This document shows, one piece after another, positions 15,848 through 23,988 of a stretch of DNA of 64,000 bases (position 1 is its first letter; each line of letters begins with the position of its first letter). Below the pieces are notes generated by a model. That model searched no databases and was not told where the DNA came from. It saw only the letters and a program-made list of their open reading frames with translations. The DNA comes from Pseudomonas sp. B21-048 (GTDB lineage Bacteria > Pseudomonadota > Gammaproteobacteria > Pseudomonadales > Pseudomonadaceae): positions 2,356,001 to 2,420,000 of the forward strand of contig NZ_CP087168.1 in NCBI RefSeq assembly GCF_024748615.1, read 5' to 3'. The position numbers were made by a program, and so were the translations under genes.

Positions 15848-17656
15848 TCAAACCTTACCCGCTTCCTCCTCCAACTGATCCGACTCAAACAGTTTTGCCA
15901 ATTCCGCCCGCGCTTCCTGAGCGGTCTGCATCACCTTGGCCGCATCGTCATACACCGCATGCTGGGCTTCCAGCACCTGTTCATCGTGATGGGTAAAACG
16001 CTTGATCCGCGCATCCGCCTGGGCCTGGGTCAACCCTAGTCCAACCAGGGTGCGTCGGGTCATTTCCAGGCTGGAGTAATAGGTTTCCCGCACCGCCTGA
16101 GCCCCGACATCCACCAACCGGTGCACATGCTGACGGTTACGGGCGCGGGCGATGATTTTGATGTGCGGATAGAGCTTGTGCACCACCTCGGCCGTCTTGA
16201 TGTTGGTCTCGGGATCATCGGTGGCAATTACAAAGAACTCCGCTTGCTCGACCTTGGCGGCGCTGAGGATTTCCGGGCGCATCGGGTCGCCGTAGAACAC
16301 TGGCACACCGCCGAAGCTGCGGGACAGTTCGATGGTTTCCACCGATGTGTCGAGGGCGACGAACTTGATATTTTGCGCCCGCAGAATCCGCGCCACGATC
16401 TGCCCCATTCGGCCCATGCCGGCGATCACCACGCGTGGTGCATCGGTGTCGATTTCGCGGAATTTATCCGGCACTTCCACCGGTTGAACTTTCGGCTTGA
16501 CCAGTCGTGCGCACGCCAGCAGCAACAGCGGTGTCAGCGCCATTGACAGGGTGATGGTCAGCACCAGCAAGTCGTACAGGCGCGGCTCGAACAAGCCCTG
16601 ATCCCGGCCGATCTTGAACACCACAAAGGCAAACTCACCACCGGCCGCCAACACGATACCCAAACGAATCGCATTGACCTTGCCCAAACCTCCCGCCAAT
16701 CGACCGACCACAAACAGCAGCGGCAACTTGATCGCGATCAGCAGCACGGTCAGCCCCAGCACCGCGACTGGCGCGCTCAACAGCAAACTCAAATTGGCGC
16801 CCATGCCGACACTGATGAAAAACAGCCCCAGCAGCAGCCCCTTGAACGGCTCGATCTGCGCTTCCAGTTCGTGGCGGTATTCGGAATCCGCCAGCAGCAA
16901 ACCGGCGAGAAACGCGCCGAGTGCCATGGACACGCCGACCAGGTTCATCAGCCACGCTGTACCAATCACCACCAGCAACGCGGTGGCGGTGGACACCTCC
17001 GGCAGGCCGGTCTTGGCCACCACGCGAAAAACCGGTCGCAGCAAATACCGCCCGCCAATCACCACCACCGCGATACTGCCCAATACCCGCAAACCATGGT
17101 TCAAATCTTCGGCGGCACTGCTGGTGTGATCGCCGCCGGAAAGCAGTGGCACCATCGCGATCAGCGGGATCGCGGCGATGTCCTGGAACAGCAAAATCGC
17201 GAACGCCAACCGCCCATGAGGGCTGGTCAGCTCCTTGCGCTCGGCCAGGCTTTGCAAACCAAATGCGGTTGACGACAACGCCAGGCCCAGGCCCAACACG
17301 ATGGCGCTGTTCAGGGATTGGCCGAACACGAACAACGCCAACACACCGATCACCGAACCGGTCAGCAACACCTGCGCCAGGCCCACGCCGAACACCGATT
17401 TGCGCATCACCCACAAACGTCGCGGCGACAACTCAAGGCCGATGATAAACAGCAGCAACACCACCCCGAGTTCGGAAATGTGGCTGACGCTTTGCGGGTT
17501 GCCGATCAAGCCCAGCACCGACGGCCCGATGATCACCCCGGCAAACAGATAGCCGAGCACCGCCCCCAATTGCAGGCGCTTGGCCAAGGGCACGGTGAGC
17601 ACTGCCGCGAATAAAAAGACGACAGCGGCTTGCAACAGGTTGCCTTCGTGGGGCAT
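15848..17656 (-). CDS. KefC/KefB-type monovalent cation:proton antiporter
   Basis: A 602-residue CPA2-family transporter, probably a K+ efflux system coupled to proton uptake. About 12 membrane helices cover residues 1-380, with the family motif GLALSSTAFGLQSLAERKEL and the QDIAAIPLIAMVPLL segment. A cytoplasmic TrkA-N/RCK domain follows (RVVIAGMGRMGQIVARILRA), which binds nucleotide or glutathione in Kef proteins. The C-terminal tail is acidic and helical. The start at 17656 has AGGAG 8 bases upstream. No separate kefF-like ancillary gene is adjacent. Confidence 0.9.
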   Translation of the reverse strand: MPHEGNLLQAAVVFLFAAVLTVPLAKRLQLGAVLGYLFAGVIIGPSVLGLIGNPQSVSHISELGVVLLLFIIGLELSPRRLWVMRKSVFGVGLAQVLLTGSVIGVLALFVFGQSLNSAIVLGLGLALSSTAFGLQSLAERKELTSPHGRLAFAILLFQDIAAIPLIAMVPLLSGGDHTSSAAEDLNHGLRVLGSIAVVVIGGRYLLRPVFRVVAKTGLPEVSTATALLVVIGTAWLMNLVGVSMALGAFLAGLLLADSEYRHELEAQIEPFKGLLLGLFFISVGMGANLSLLLSAPVAVLGLTVLLIAIKLPLLFVVGRLAGGLGKVNAIRLGIVLAAGGEFAFVVFKIGRDQGLFEPRLYDLLVLTITLSMALTPLLLLACARLVKPKVQPVEVPDKFREIDTDAPRVVIAGMGRMGQIVARILRAQNIKFVALDTSVETIELSRSFGGVPVFYGDPMRPEILSAAKVEQAEFFVIATDDPETNIKTAEVVHKLYPHIKIIARARNRQHVHRLVDVGAQAVRETYYSSLEMTRRTLVGLGLTQAQADARIKRFTHHDEQVLEAQHAVYDDAAKVMQTAQEARAELAKLFESDQLEEEAGKV

Positions 17657-17878
17657 GGGGAAACTCCTGGGACTCGGTACGGCGGGGCGATGAGGATAAA
17701 GGCTGCGACAAGACGCGTCAGCCATGAACGTACAATGTTGTTGGCTGACATACCGTTATCACGCCGGTGCCATTTCAAGCCGCTTGAAACAATTGGCCAC
17801 GGCGAGCTGATTGATATTGGCCACCGTTCGAGTAAAACGCACAGGGTGTTTGATTGACTGGATGTCAGGAGCTACTCG

Positions 17879-18343
17879 TTGGAAAAGAAACCCCTCTACC
17901 GCAAGATCAACACTCGTACCAGGGGTGTTCGGCTGAATGATTACTCGGGTGAGTACCGGCATCAGCGCCATACCAAAGCCGAAATCCACAATGAGTCGTC
18001 ACGCGGTTCGATGCACGGAACCCGCCGCCACGGCCTGGATTACACACCGTTGTTCCGATTCCTGCTGTCCCGTGTTGGAGGACAGTGGGATGAGGTTTTC
18101 AGCGAAGCGGTGGCTCGCCTCGATCGAACCGAACCGGTGTTCTGGATGGTTGCGCTTCATGAAAGCGAAAGGCAGGAGCAGGTGCGACTGGGGGAGTCGA
18201 GCTATTTCAGTGGCTTGTATGTCGATGATCAGGGGAGTCTGCGGGTCGTCAATCCTGAGCTGACGGCTGAGCAAATGACGCCTTACTGCCATTGCTGCAC
18301 TCATACCTTCAACGGCATTCCTTTCGGTCAAAGCAAAGACTGA
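17879..18343 (+). CDS. Conserved-looking hypothetical protein with CxCC motif
   Basis: A 154-residue soluble protein that starts at TTG with a good AGGAG box 9 bases upstream. Basic N-terminus MEKKPLYRKINTRTRGV, a tryptophan-rich middle (FLLSRVGGQWDEVFSEAVAR, EPVFWMVAL), and a C-terminal cluster of cysteines and histidines, YCHCCTHTFNGIPFGQ, that could bind metal. I do not recognise a characterised family. It is divergent from the antiporter gene and sits upstream of the FKBP gene. Confidence 0.75.
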   Translation: MEKKPLYRKINTRTRGVRLNDYSGEYRHQRHTKAEIHNESSRGSMHGTRRHGLDYTPLFRFLLSRVGGQWDEVFSEAVARLDRTEPVFWMVALHESERQEQVRLGESSYFSGLYVDDQGSLRVVNPELTAEQMTPYCHCCTHTFNGIPFGQSKD

Positions 18344-18345
18344 GC

Positions 18346-18481
18346 GTGTCATTCGACCTGGCTGTGACTCAACGTCTGCTCGCCCAACTGCCGGAGACAG
18401 ATCGAAACGGTTGCCAACAACCTGTATTTCTGGGAAAACGGCGCCCATGAAGCCTGTTCGGGCAAGCGCACACTAGAGTGA
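18346..18481 (+). pseudogene. Possible frameshifted remnant of a small cysteine protein
   Basis: No intact gene fits here, but two frames read like parts of one protein. A GTG-started frame gives VSFDLAVTQRLLAQLPETD and then junk. The next frame continues as CSPNCRRQIETVANNLYFWE, then NGAHEACSGKRTLE and a stop just before the FKBP start. A single-base change around 18390-18410 would join them into a protein of about 44 residues. It could equally be chance coding potential. Confidence 0.3.
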
Positions 18482-18486
18482 ATGTA

Positions 18487-18825
18487 ATGAATGATGAATT
18501 GCAGGTAATCGACCTTGAAGTGGGCGACGGCAAAACCGCTGTCAAAGGCGCGCTGATCACCACTCAATATCGGGGGTGGCTGGAAGACGGCACTGAATTC
18601 GATTCTTCCTACAGCCGGGGTAAACCTTTTCAGTGCGTGATTGGCACGGGGCGGGTGATCAAGGGCTGGGATCAGGGAATCATGGGCATGCAGGTTGGCG
18701 GTAAACGCAAGCTGCTGGTGCCGGCGCATCTGGCTTATGGCGAGCGGACGATGGGCGCGATTACACCGAACTCGAACCTGATTTTCGAGATTGAATTGCT
18801 GGAAGTGCTGACGCGGGATGATTGA
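18487..18825 (+). CDS. FKBP-type peptidyl-prolyl cis-trans isomerase
   Basis: A 112-residue single-domain FKBP that catalyses prolyl isomerisation during folding. The domain is complete: FDSSYSRGKPFQCVIGTGRV, IKGWDQGIMGMQVGGKRKL, VPAHLAYGERTMGAITPNSN, LIFEIELLEV. No signal peptide, so it is cytoplasmic. A GTG three codons upstream is an alternative start; ATG 18487 is preferred because the domain begins soon after. A clear terminator follows. Confidence 0.93.
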   Translation: MNDELQVIDLEVGDGKTAVKGALITTQYRGWLEDGTEFDSSYSRGKPFQCVIGTGRVIKGWDQGIMGMQVGGKRKLLVPAHLAYGERTMGAITPNSNLIFEIELLEVLTRDD

Positions 18826-18851
18826 TTTGTTGGGTGTGGGCTGAAATGGCG

Positions 18852-18890
18852 AACCCCACCATCTCTGTTAGAAGAAATGGTGGGGTTTTT
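18852..18890 (+). terminator. Rho-independent terminator of the FKBP gene
   Basis: The 11-bp perfect stem AACCCCACCAT/ATGGTGGGGTT with a 14-base loop is followed by a T run. It lies 27 bp after the FKBP stop. Confidence 0.9.
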
Positions 18891-18929
18891 ATGTGTTGGG
18901 AGGGTGATTTCTGGTTTTGATTTAGCGAG

Positions 18930-19265
18930 TCAGGTGAACATTTCAATATCGTCGAGCGTGTCAGCAACTGTGGCTTCAAGTGCAGGGAATTTTCCTTTTA
19001 CGGAATCAAGGGCGGGCATCACGGCTTGCATTTCAAGCTCACCGAATCTGCGGGCTACATGGCCGAGTGCGGTGATTGCTGCCGCAGCCACAGACTGAGT
19101 ACCATTCTCGAGATGTTTCAGGCAAATGGTCTGAGCCCAGGCACTGTCTTGCTCATTTAATCCGATGGAAATCAGCGCGGTGACAATGTTCCTTTCTAAG
19201 CCGCTATCAAAGAGACTGATTGCTTCGTCATGGCTAATCGACGGATCGTGGTAGATAAGACTCAC
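18930..19265 (-). CDS. Putative bacteriocin immunity protein (helical)
   Basis: A 111-residue acidic, helical protein. The segments AISLFDSGLERNIVTALISI and SVAAAAITALGHVARRFGEL look like HEAT-type helix pairs. It overlaps the end of the pyocin-type toxin remnant by 4 bp, the arrangement expected for an immunity gene that protects against the toxin's C-terminal domain. The gene is intact although the toxin is broken, which would suit an orphan immunity role. Assignment is by context; the sequence family itself is not recognised. Confidence 0.65.
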   Translation of the reverse strand: MSLIYHDPSISHDEAISLFDSGLERNIVTALISIGLNEQDSAWAQTICLKHLENGTQSVAAAAITALGHVARRFGELEMQAVMPALDSVKGKFPALEATVADTLDDIEMFT

Positions 19266-20183
19266 TGTTTAGCTCCCAGGATGTTTCCCTTGTTGTCGGC
19301 TTTTTTTGCCTTGATCAATACATTTTTCATATCTTGATGGAGTTTATTCCATGCTCTGACATGTCCGTGGTAGTCGTCCCCTCCCGTGTGATCAAAGACG
19401 ACAAACTCGTTGGTTTTGGGATCAATACCAATCCTGCGTTCCGATGTAGGTTTTACCTGTACCGAATTATCCAAAGCTTCCTGGCCATTCACGGGACCCT
19501 TACTTTTAACTGGTGTATCCGTCTTTACCATGGTACCTGGCAGCATCGAATCGCAGGGAAAAGACAATGTAAAGAGGCTTGATGCCGGAGTCAGCCGGAA
19601 AAACAAGGATGAAGTCCTTGTATTTAGGCGGGTAGATCGGGTTAACAATGATGCTGTCAGCCGCTGGTGTAGGCGGATAAATCCAGATTTGCGGAGCTTG
19701 TGGAGCTCCTTCTAGCGGCGGGATTCCCGAAGTGCTCGACGGATCTACGGCTGGTGTCCATATCAGCGTTACCCCGTTACCAAAGTCAGCCACTTGCTGA
19801 GAGCCTTGAGCTACGAACTGCACGACAGGAATCATTTCCCAGTCGCTGCGCTTTTGAGTGTTGTATCCGTATGCCTTCAAGGTGCCATTGGCCTGTTGTT
19901 CAATATGCAGGCGAACTCGGGTGCGACCTTCTTTGAGTGATTTGAGCTGTTCTTCCGAATACAGGGAACTGTCCCCGAGCGTCGATGGCCAGAGCAACGC
20001 AACGATTCCCGCCAAAGCGCCAGCAACAACACCAGTCGTCACTACCCCCGCACCGCTTGCAGCCGCCCCGGAGCCAACAGCTCCTACGCCACCTAAAATC
20101 AGTGTTCCGAATGAGCGAGGTAATGCGCTACCACTGATTTTTTTGAGAGGTATGTTTCCTGCTTCATCCCTTTCACGGCCACC
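19262..20183 (-). pseudogene. S-type pyocin/colicin-like toxin remnant, 5'-truncated and frameshifted
   Basis: Reading leftward from 20183, the open frame gives GNIPLKKISGSALPRSFGTL, a Gly/Ala-rich hydrophobic stretch, then an S-type pyocin domain (LYSEEQLKSLKEGRTRVRLH, WEMIPVVQFVAQGSQQ, IKPLYIVFS). At about 19545-19556 the frame must shift by one base to continue as DSMLPGTMVKTDTPVKSKG and the C-terminal toxic domain (RRIGIDPKTNEFVVFDHTG, YHGHVRAWNKLHQDMKNVLI). There is no receptor-binding N-terminus: coding similarity ends abruptly against dmeF. The C-terminal domain resembles nuclease-type polymorphic toxin tips, but I cannot name its class securely. Non-functional as a released bacteriocin as it stands. 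Confidence 0.75.
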
Positions 20184-20185
20184 TA

Positions 20186-20740
20186 ATAGCGGCTTTCACC
20201 GAAGCGACGGTGATTGCGGTGGTGGGGCTGGCGGTGAATATCGTCAGTGCGTTTCTGCTGGCGGGCAAACAACGGCATCACGGCCATGATCATCATGATC
20301 ACGGCCATGGCCACACTCATCATCACGACAACAACCTGCGTTCAGCGTATCTCCATGTGCTGGCCGATGCGTTGACCTCGGTGCTGGCTATCGTGGCATT
20401 GTTGGCCGGGCGCTACCTGGGCTGGGTCTGGCTGGACCCGGTGATGGGGATCGTCGGTGCCATCGTGATCGCGAGATGGGCTTATGGCTTGATGCGCGAC
20501 AGCGCCGCGGTGTTGCTGGATACCACCGATGAACACGTCGCCGCCGAAATTCGTGAGCTGCTCGAATCAACGGACGATATTCGCATCAGTGACCTTCACG
20601 TCTGGCAGGTTGGCCCTCAGGCGCGGGCGGCGATTGTCAGCGTCGTGGCCGTGGCGGGTATTAGTGCCGATGCCATTCGCGAACGTCTGGCGCCGGTTCA
20701 TGAGTTGTCTCACCTGACGGTCGAATATCGCAACGCTTGA
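20186..20740 (+). pseudogene. dmeF: 5'-truncated cation diffusion facilitator (DmeF-like)
   Basis: The frame encodes the C-terminal part of a DmeF/CzcD-type divalent cation exporter: IAAFTEATVIAVVGLAVNIV, a histidine-rich metal loop (KQRHHGHDHHDHGHGHTHHH), VLADALTSVLAIVALLAGRY with the second HxxxD-type site, and the cytoplasmic domain IRISDLHVWQVG. About the first 130 residues, including the initial membrane helices and first metal site, are missing. The sequence changes at 20183-20186 into the pyocin remnant on the other strand. A GTG at 20210 could start a 176-residue fragment, but it is unlikely to transport metal. Confidence 0.85.
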
Positions 20741-20785
20741 GGTGTGTGCACGAGGATTTCGTACAGAACCTGGTTTGCAGCGTTT

Positions 20786-20813
20786 AAAAACGAGGGGGCG
20801 TGAAGCCCCCTCG
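20786..20813 (-). terminator. Rho-independent terminator
   Basis: Stem CGAGGGGGC/GCCCCCTCG (20791-20813) with a 5-base loop; on the minus strand it is followed by TTTTT. It ends the minus-strand operon of the two unknown paralogues and may also stop the dmeF remnant. Confidence 0.85.
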
Positions 20814-20821
20814 GCTATTGC

Positions 20822-21022
20822 TCATCGATACTCGACTGCGCCGATTGAGAATTTTGACAAGTTTGATTGGTAGCTCTTGACTCGGGGCCGCCAGTTGGGT
20901 CCTAGCCATGTAGCGATTACCGTCTGTAGCGCGGCATTGTGGACGTGTTTATTTTGTTGCCAGTAAACGATCTGAGTTGCCCCAGTGACGGTTTCTTCAA
21001 ACTTTTCCTGACAGTACGCCAT
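20822..21022 (-). CDS. Small hypothetical protein
   Basis: A 66-residue protein starting MAYCQEKFEETVTGATQIVY, rich in aromatic residues and Gln/Asn, with a basic C-terminal half (WLGPNWRPRVKSYQSNLSKF). There is no signal peptide or membrane segment. An AGGG box lies 9 bases before the ATG. It is the last gene before a strong terminator and follows the two unknown paralogous genes, so it probably belongs to their operon. No family recognised. Confidence 0.55.
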   Translation of the reverse strand: MAYCQEKFEETVTGATQIVYWQQNKHVHNAALQTVIATWLGPNWRPRVKSYQSNLSKFSIGAVEYR

Positions 21023-21101
21023 GATCTTGACCCTCGTTCATTCCATAGAAAGTATTGCTTTGGTCTTGCTCGCTTCGTTCACAATCGGGTGTTTTGTTCA
21101 T
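20997..21101 (-). CDS. Possible 34-residue leader-like ORF
   Basis: A short frame (MNKTPDCERSEQDQSNTFYG, then MNEGQDHGVLSGKV) has an excellent AAGGAGG ribosome-binding site 6-7 bases before its ATG and overlaps the start of the 66-residue gene by 26 bp. This could couple translation of the latter. Its coding value is uncertain; the strong Shine-Dalgarno is the only direct support. Confidence 0.35.
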   Translation of the reverse strand: MNKTPDCERSEQDQSNTFYGMNEGQDHGVLSGKV

Positions 21102-21138
21102 CGCAGTCCTCCTTGGTCGGCTGTTGAAAAACTCCGTT

Positions 21139-22347
21139 TTAGTGCAATACCTGGCGGCTGATTACGCCGAGTAATACCGGCAGGTTTGAATCCTGTGCAT
21201 CAAAATGAATATCGACTTCACCCGAGCTGCCGCCGGCATCTGCGGGAAGTGGAACGGTGGCCGTCGCCTGAAGGTGGAACGGCCCGATGCGTGTCACCGA
21301 ATTGGCCAGGTCTTGTACCTTGGCCAGGTTACTGACCCTCAATGTCAGGTGCGGACGAAAGCCAATCACGGCATGGCTGGGCAGCAGGCCAATGGCTCCG
21401 TTTTCACTGAAAAAATCGGCGGTATTGGGCGGTGCGATGTAACGGCTACCGTCAAAAAAATCGGCGTCAAACCAGGCCGCAGGGCTGAGAGCGAAGCTAC
21501 CGAATTGTTCAAGGGACAGGCTCATAGTGACTGAGGTGTTGCTGAGGTTTGCAAGACTGCTCATTGCCGTGTGCATGGGATTGGCTTGGCTTAAACCGAT
21601 AAAGGACGGTAAGTCGGCGGTGGTCAGTAGCTGAGCTTCCGAGGTGCTGTTCGGTGCTGAGGGCAGGACGATGTCCACGGCGTTGAGCAATGCGGTGGGA
21701 GCGCTGCTGCGCAGGGCCGACAACCCGCTGCCGCGCCAGCTGGGCAAGGTCTGGGCCCACTGTTCAAGGGTGAATCCGGGGCAACGGGAAGCGGTCGCGT
21801 TGGCAGTGCTGACCACCATGTTGAGTGCCGTGGATTCCTGAAGTGAGGCCTGCCAACACTGATTGAGCGCCTTGATAATCTGCGGTGCCCGGTTGATGAA
21901 GGTACTTGTCATGGATTGATGGACCGCTGCCAGGTCGGCGGTACTCGGTGTGTTGCTGGCAGGGCACAAGCCGTTCTGCGCAATAGCCGTCTGAGGGTTC
22001 AGCGTGGCCAGCAGCAGTTGCCGGTAGTGTTCGAAGTTGACCTCCGGGTGCGGCGCGCTGACGTTCGCCTGCAAAAGCACCGGGACGGGCGCAACGTCTT
22101 GCAGGAGGTAACTGAGGTAAATCCAGTAAGACGAAAACAGGCCACTGTGGGGGGCATAGCTGCCGGTGGGCGAGGGAATGCCATTGCCCAGTTGATAAAT
22201 ACTCCAGTTACAGAGCCCGGTATCCGAGCTGCCAAGGTCACTGAATGTATCTATGGCCGCGACCGACAATACGTCGCTGCCTGTCACGTGCGCCCAGTTG
22301 GAAAGAGCCTGCCTGTACAACTGCCATATCGATGAATCGCTCTGCAC
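21139..22347 (-). CDS. Unknown protein, paralogue of the upstream gene product
   Basis: A 402-residue protein starting at GTG with AAGGAG 8 bases upstream. No signal peptide or long hydrophobic helix. An N-terminal helical part (SGLFSSYWIYLSYLLQDV) is followed by a Ser/Thr/Asn-rich, probably beta-rich C-terminal half. It shares blocks with the neighbouring 452-residue protein: W-[FW]-D, V-[IV]-G-F-x-P-x-[LV]-T-L, IGPF-x-L and the C-terminal LPVLLGVIS. A tandem duplication is therefore likely. The composition suggests an exported or surface protein, but the export route is not visible. No characterised family recognised. Confidence 0.75.
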   Translation of the reverse strand: MQSDSSIWQLYRQALSNWAHVTGSDVLSVAAIDTFSDLGSSDTGLCNWSIYQLGNGIPSPTGSYAPHSGLFSSYWIYLSYLLQDVAPVPVLLQANVSAPHPEVNFEHYRQLLLATLNPQTAIAQNGLCPASNTPSTADLAAVHQSMTSTFINRAPQIIKALNQCWQASLQESTALNMVVSTANATASRCPGFTLEQWAQTLPSWRGSGLSALRSSAPTALLNAVDIVLPSAPNSTSEAQLLTTADLPSFIGLSQANPMHTAMSSLANLSNTSVTMSLSLEQFGSFALSPAAWFDADFFDGSRYIAPPNTADFFSENGAIGLLPSHAVIGFRPHLTLRVSNLAKVQDLANSVTRIGPFHLQATATVPLPADAGGSSGEVDIHFDAQDSNLPVLLGVISRQVLH

Positions 22348-22426
22348 GATATGTTCTCCTTGTTTTGGCTGCGATCCAGGAGCTGGTGCCCTTCGCGTGT
22401 TCAGGCAAAGGGCAACCAGCGAGGGG

Positions 22427-23785
22427 CTAGACGCCGAGTTTTTGGCTAATCACCCCCAGTAGTACTGGCAGCGTGCTGCTAATCGGGCCGATGGTCACGG
22501 ACGCAGTGGCATCGTCGTACTTGATGTCTTGCTTGGTACCGTTGGCCGAACCTTTGAGGGAGCCGAGGCGGAACGGGCCGATACCGATCGAGGTGGTGGC
22601 ACTCGCCTGCCAGCTGCTTTTGACGTTGCTGTAATCGCTGGCGCTCATTTTTAGCGTTACCGTTGGTTCAAAACCCACCACCACCTGGGTGGCGATGGCT
22701 GACAACGCACCACCTTCACCGAAGAACGCAGGGGCTCCAGGTTTAAGTTTTTTGCTGTTTATCGCTACCAGGGCACTGTCCCACCACGGCCCGGGACTGA
22801 CCAGAAAGCTGCCGAAGCCGGTGAAATCGACTTGTAAGGAGAAGTCGCTGCTGGTGGTGTCGATGCTGGTTTTCTGGCCGCTGGCTGAGCCGCCCAGGGA
22901 AAAGTTGAAGAAGTCACCGAACAGGCTGGCGTTGGCCGAAGTGCTCCAGCCGGACTTATCCAGGCTGTAGCTGGCGGTGCTGGAGGTAATGGCGATCGTG
23001 GCGCCGGCGTTGGTCTTGCCTGCAACACTGGCCGCTTGCCATTCGGCATATTTGGTGCCGAATGCCTGGAGGGTATAGGAAGGTGCCAGGGTAGACACCA
23101 AGGCGGTCGTTGGCGGTGGCGTGGTGCCTCCAATCACGACTGGCTGACTCCCGGGCGGAGAGACCGTGCCAGAGGTTACCGCCATGTTGAAGGCGTTGGG
23201 TCCCATCAGGCTCTGGGCACCGTTGATGCCGACTTTCGTCCGAGCCGACTGAAGGACGCTGTAGCCCGGTCCATACATCTGAATCATCAATTCTTCGTAG
23301 GTGTTGGCGGCACCGATCAGGGCGTTATTCGCAGCTGGATAGGACTGGTAGCCTTGCCCTACCCAATCCTGGAATGCAGGGATGTTAGGGAAAATGTTTT
23401 TGGCGTTGGTGTAGGCGGTAAAGGCTTGTGCCTGCACGTTGTTGAAAGTTGTCTGAGCGGTATTGAGGTTGGTGGTCGCGACAGAGACCTGGCTGGCCAG
23501 ATTCGGATTGAGCGCAGCACCCGGATCAATCCAGTCCAGAAAGGTCGCATAAGCGGACAGCAAGCCGCTGCCAGCCGAGTAGGATGGACTGTCGGCCGGC
23601 ACCACATCACCCAGGCCATGGATGTAGTAGTTCTGGATGTTCGGGTCGCTATTACCCAGATCAATGTTAAGGGTGGTAGAACCTGCACTGAACTGTTGCT
23701 TATCACTAATGCCGCCCGGCAGTGCTACTGCCTGAACTGCTCCCATCCATTTTTGCCACAGATCCAAAGTATCAATATTAGCCAT
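22427..23785 (-). CDS. Unknown protein, first of a paralogous pair
   Basis: A 452-residue protein that starts MANIDTLDLWQKWMGAVQAV after a GGAG box (an upstream in-frame start lacks one). Residues about 1-190 are helical, with a coiled-coil-like segment LASQVSVATTNLNTAQTTFN. A Pro/Thr linker (VVIGGTTPPPTTALVS) follows, then a beta-rich half with repeated Ser/Thr and Gly. It shares the blocks SGLLSAY, VVVGFEP, IGPFRLG and LPVLLGVIS with the downstream gene product. The operon lies beside a kinase/regulator pair. Function unknown; a two-domain toxin, adhesin or stress protein are all possible. Confidence 0.78.
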   Translation of the reverse strand: MANIDTLDLWQKWMGAVQAVALPGGISDKQQFSAGSTTLNIDLGNSDPNIQNYYIHGLGDVVPADSPSYSAGSGLLSAYATFLDWIDPGAALNPNLASQVSVATTNLNTAQTTFNNVQAQAFTAYTNAKNIFPNIPAFQDWVGQGYQSYPAANNALIGAANTYEELMIQMYGPGYSVLQSARTKVGINGAQSLMGPNAFNMAVTSGTVSPPGSQPVVIGGTTPPPTTALVSTLAPSYTLQAFGTKYAEWQAASVAGKTNAGATIAITSSTASYSLDKSGWSTSANASLFGDFFNFSLGGSASGQKTSIDTTSSDFSLQVDFTGFGSFLVSPGPWWDSALVAINSKKLKPGAPAFFGEGGALSAIATQVVVGFEPTVTLKMSASDYSNVKSSWQASATTSIGIGPFRLGSLKGSANGTKQDIKYDDATASVTIGPISSTLPVLLGVISQKLGV

Positions 23786-23905
23786 TTCGTATTGCTCCAA
23801 ATCGGTTGGAAAACCGAGCATCGCGGTCAGTACCGCGACCTCCTGAGACGATCAGTGCAGTGATGTGTGCATCGCTCGTCTGAAACAGAGACTATCTTTC
23901 GTTCG

Positions 23906-23919
23906 CAGGTGTGAACCTG
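23906..23919 (-). promoter_or_regulatory. Lux-box-like palindrome upstream of the unknown paralogue operon
   Basis: CAGGT-GTGA-ACCTG is a perfect 5-bp dyad about 120 bp upstream of the 452-residue gene. LuxR/NarL-type regulators bind such dyads, and four genes with this type of HTH lie just upstream. Only a candidate. Confidence 0.3.
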
Positions 23920-23988
23920 TACGTAATGCTGATTCGAAGCCTCAAAAACACTGATTCTCTATAGGCATTAATACCGACCCCATCAGCT

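Noticed and set aside
18930..20183. Type VI effector/immunity pair
   Set aside because: The domain before the toxin tip is of S-type pyocin kind, and no PAAR, VgrG or Rhs sequence is nearby.
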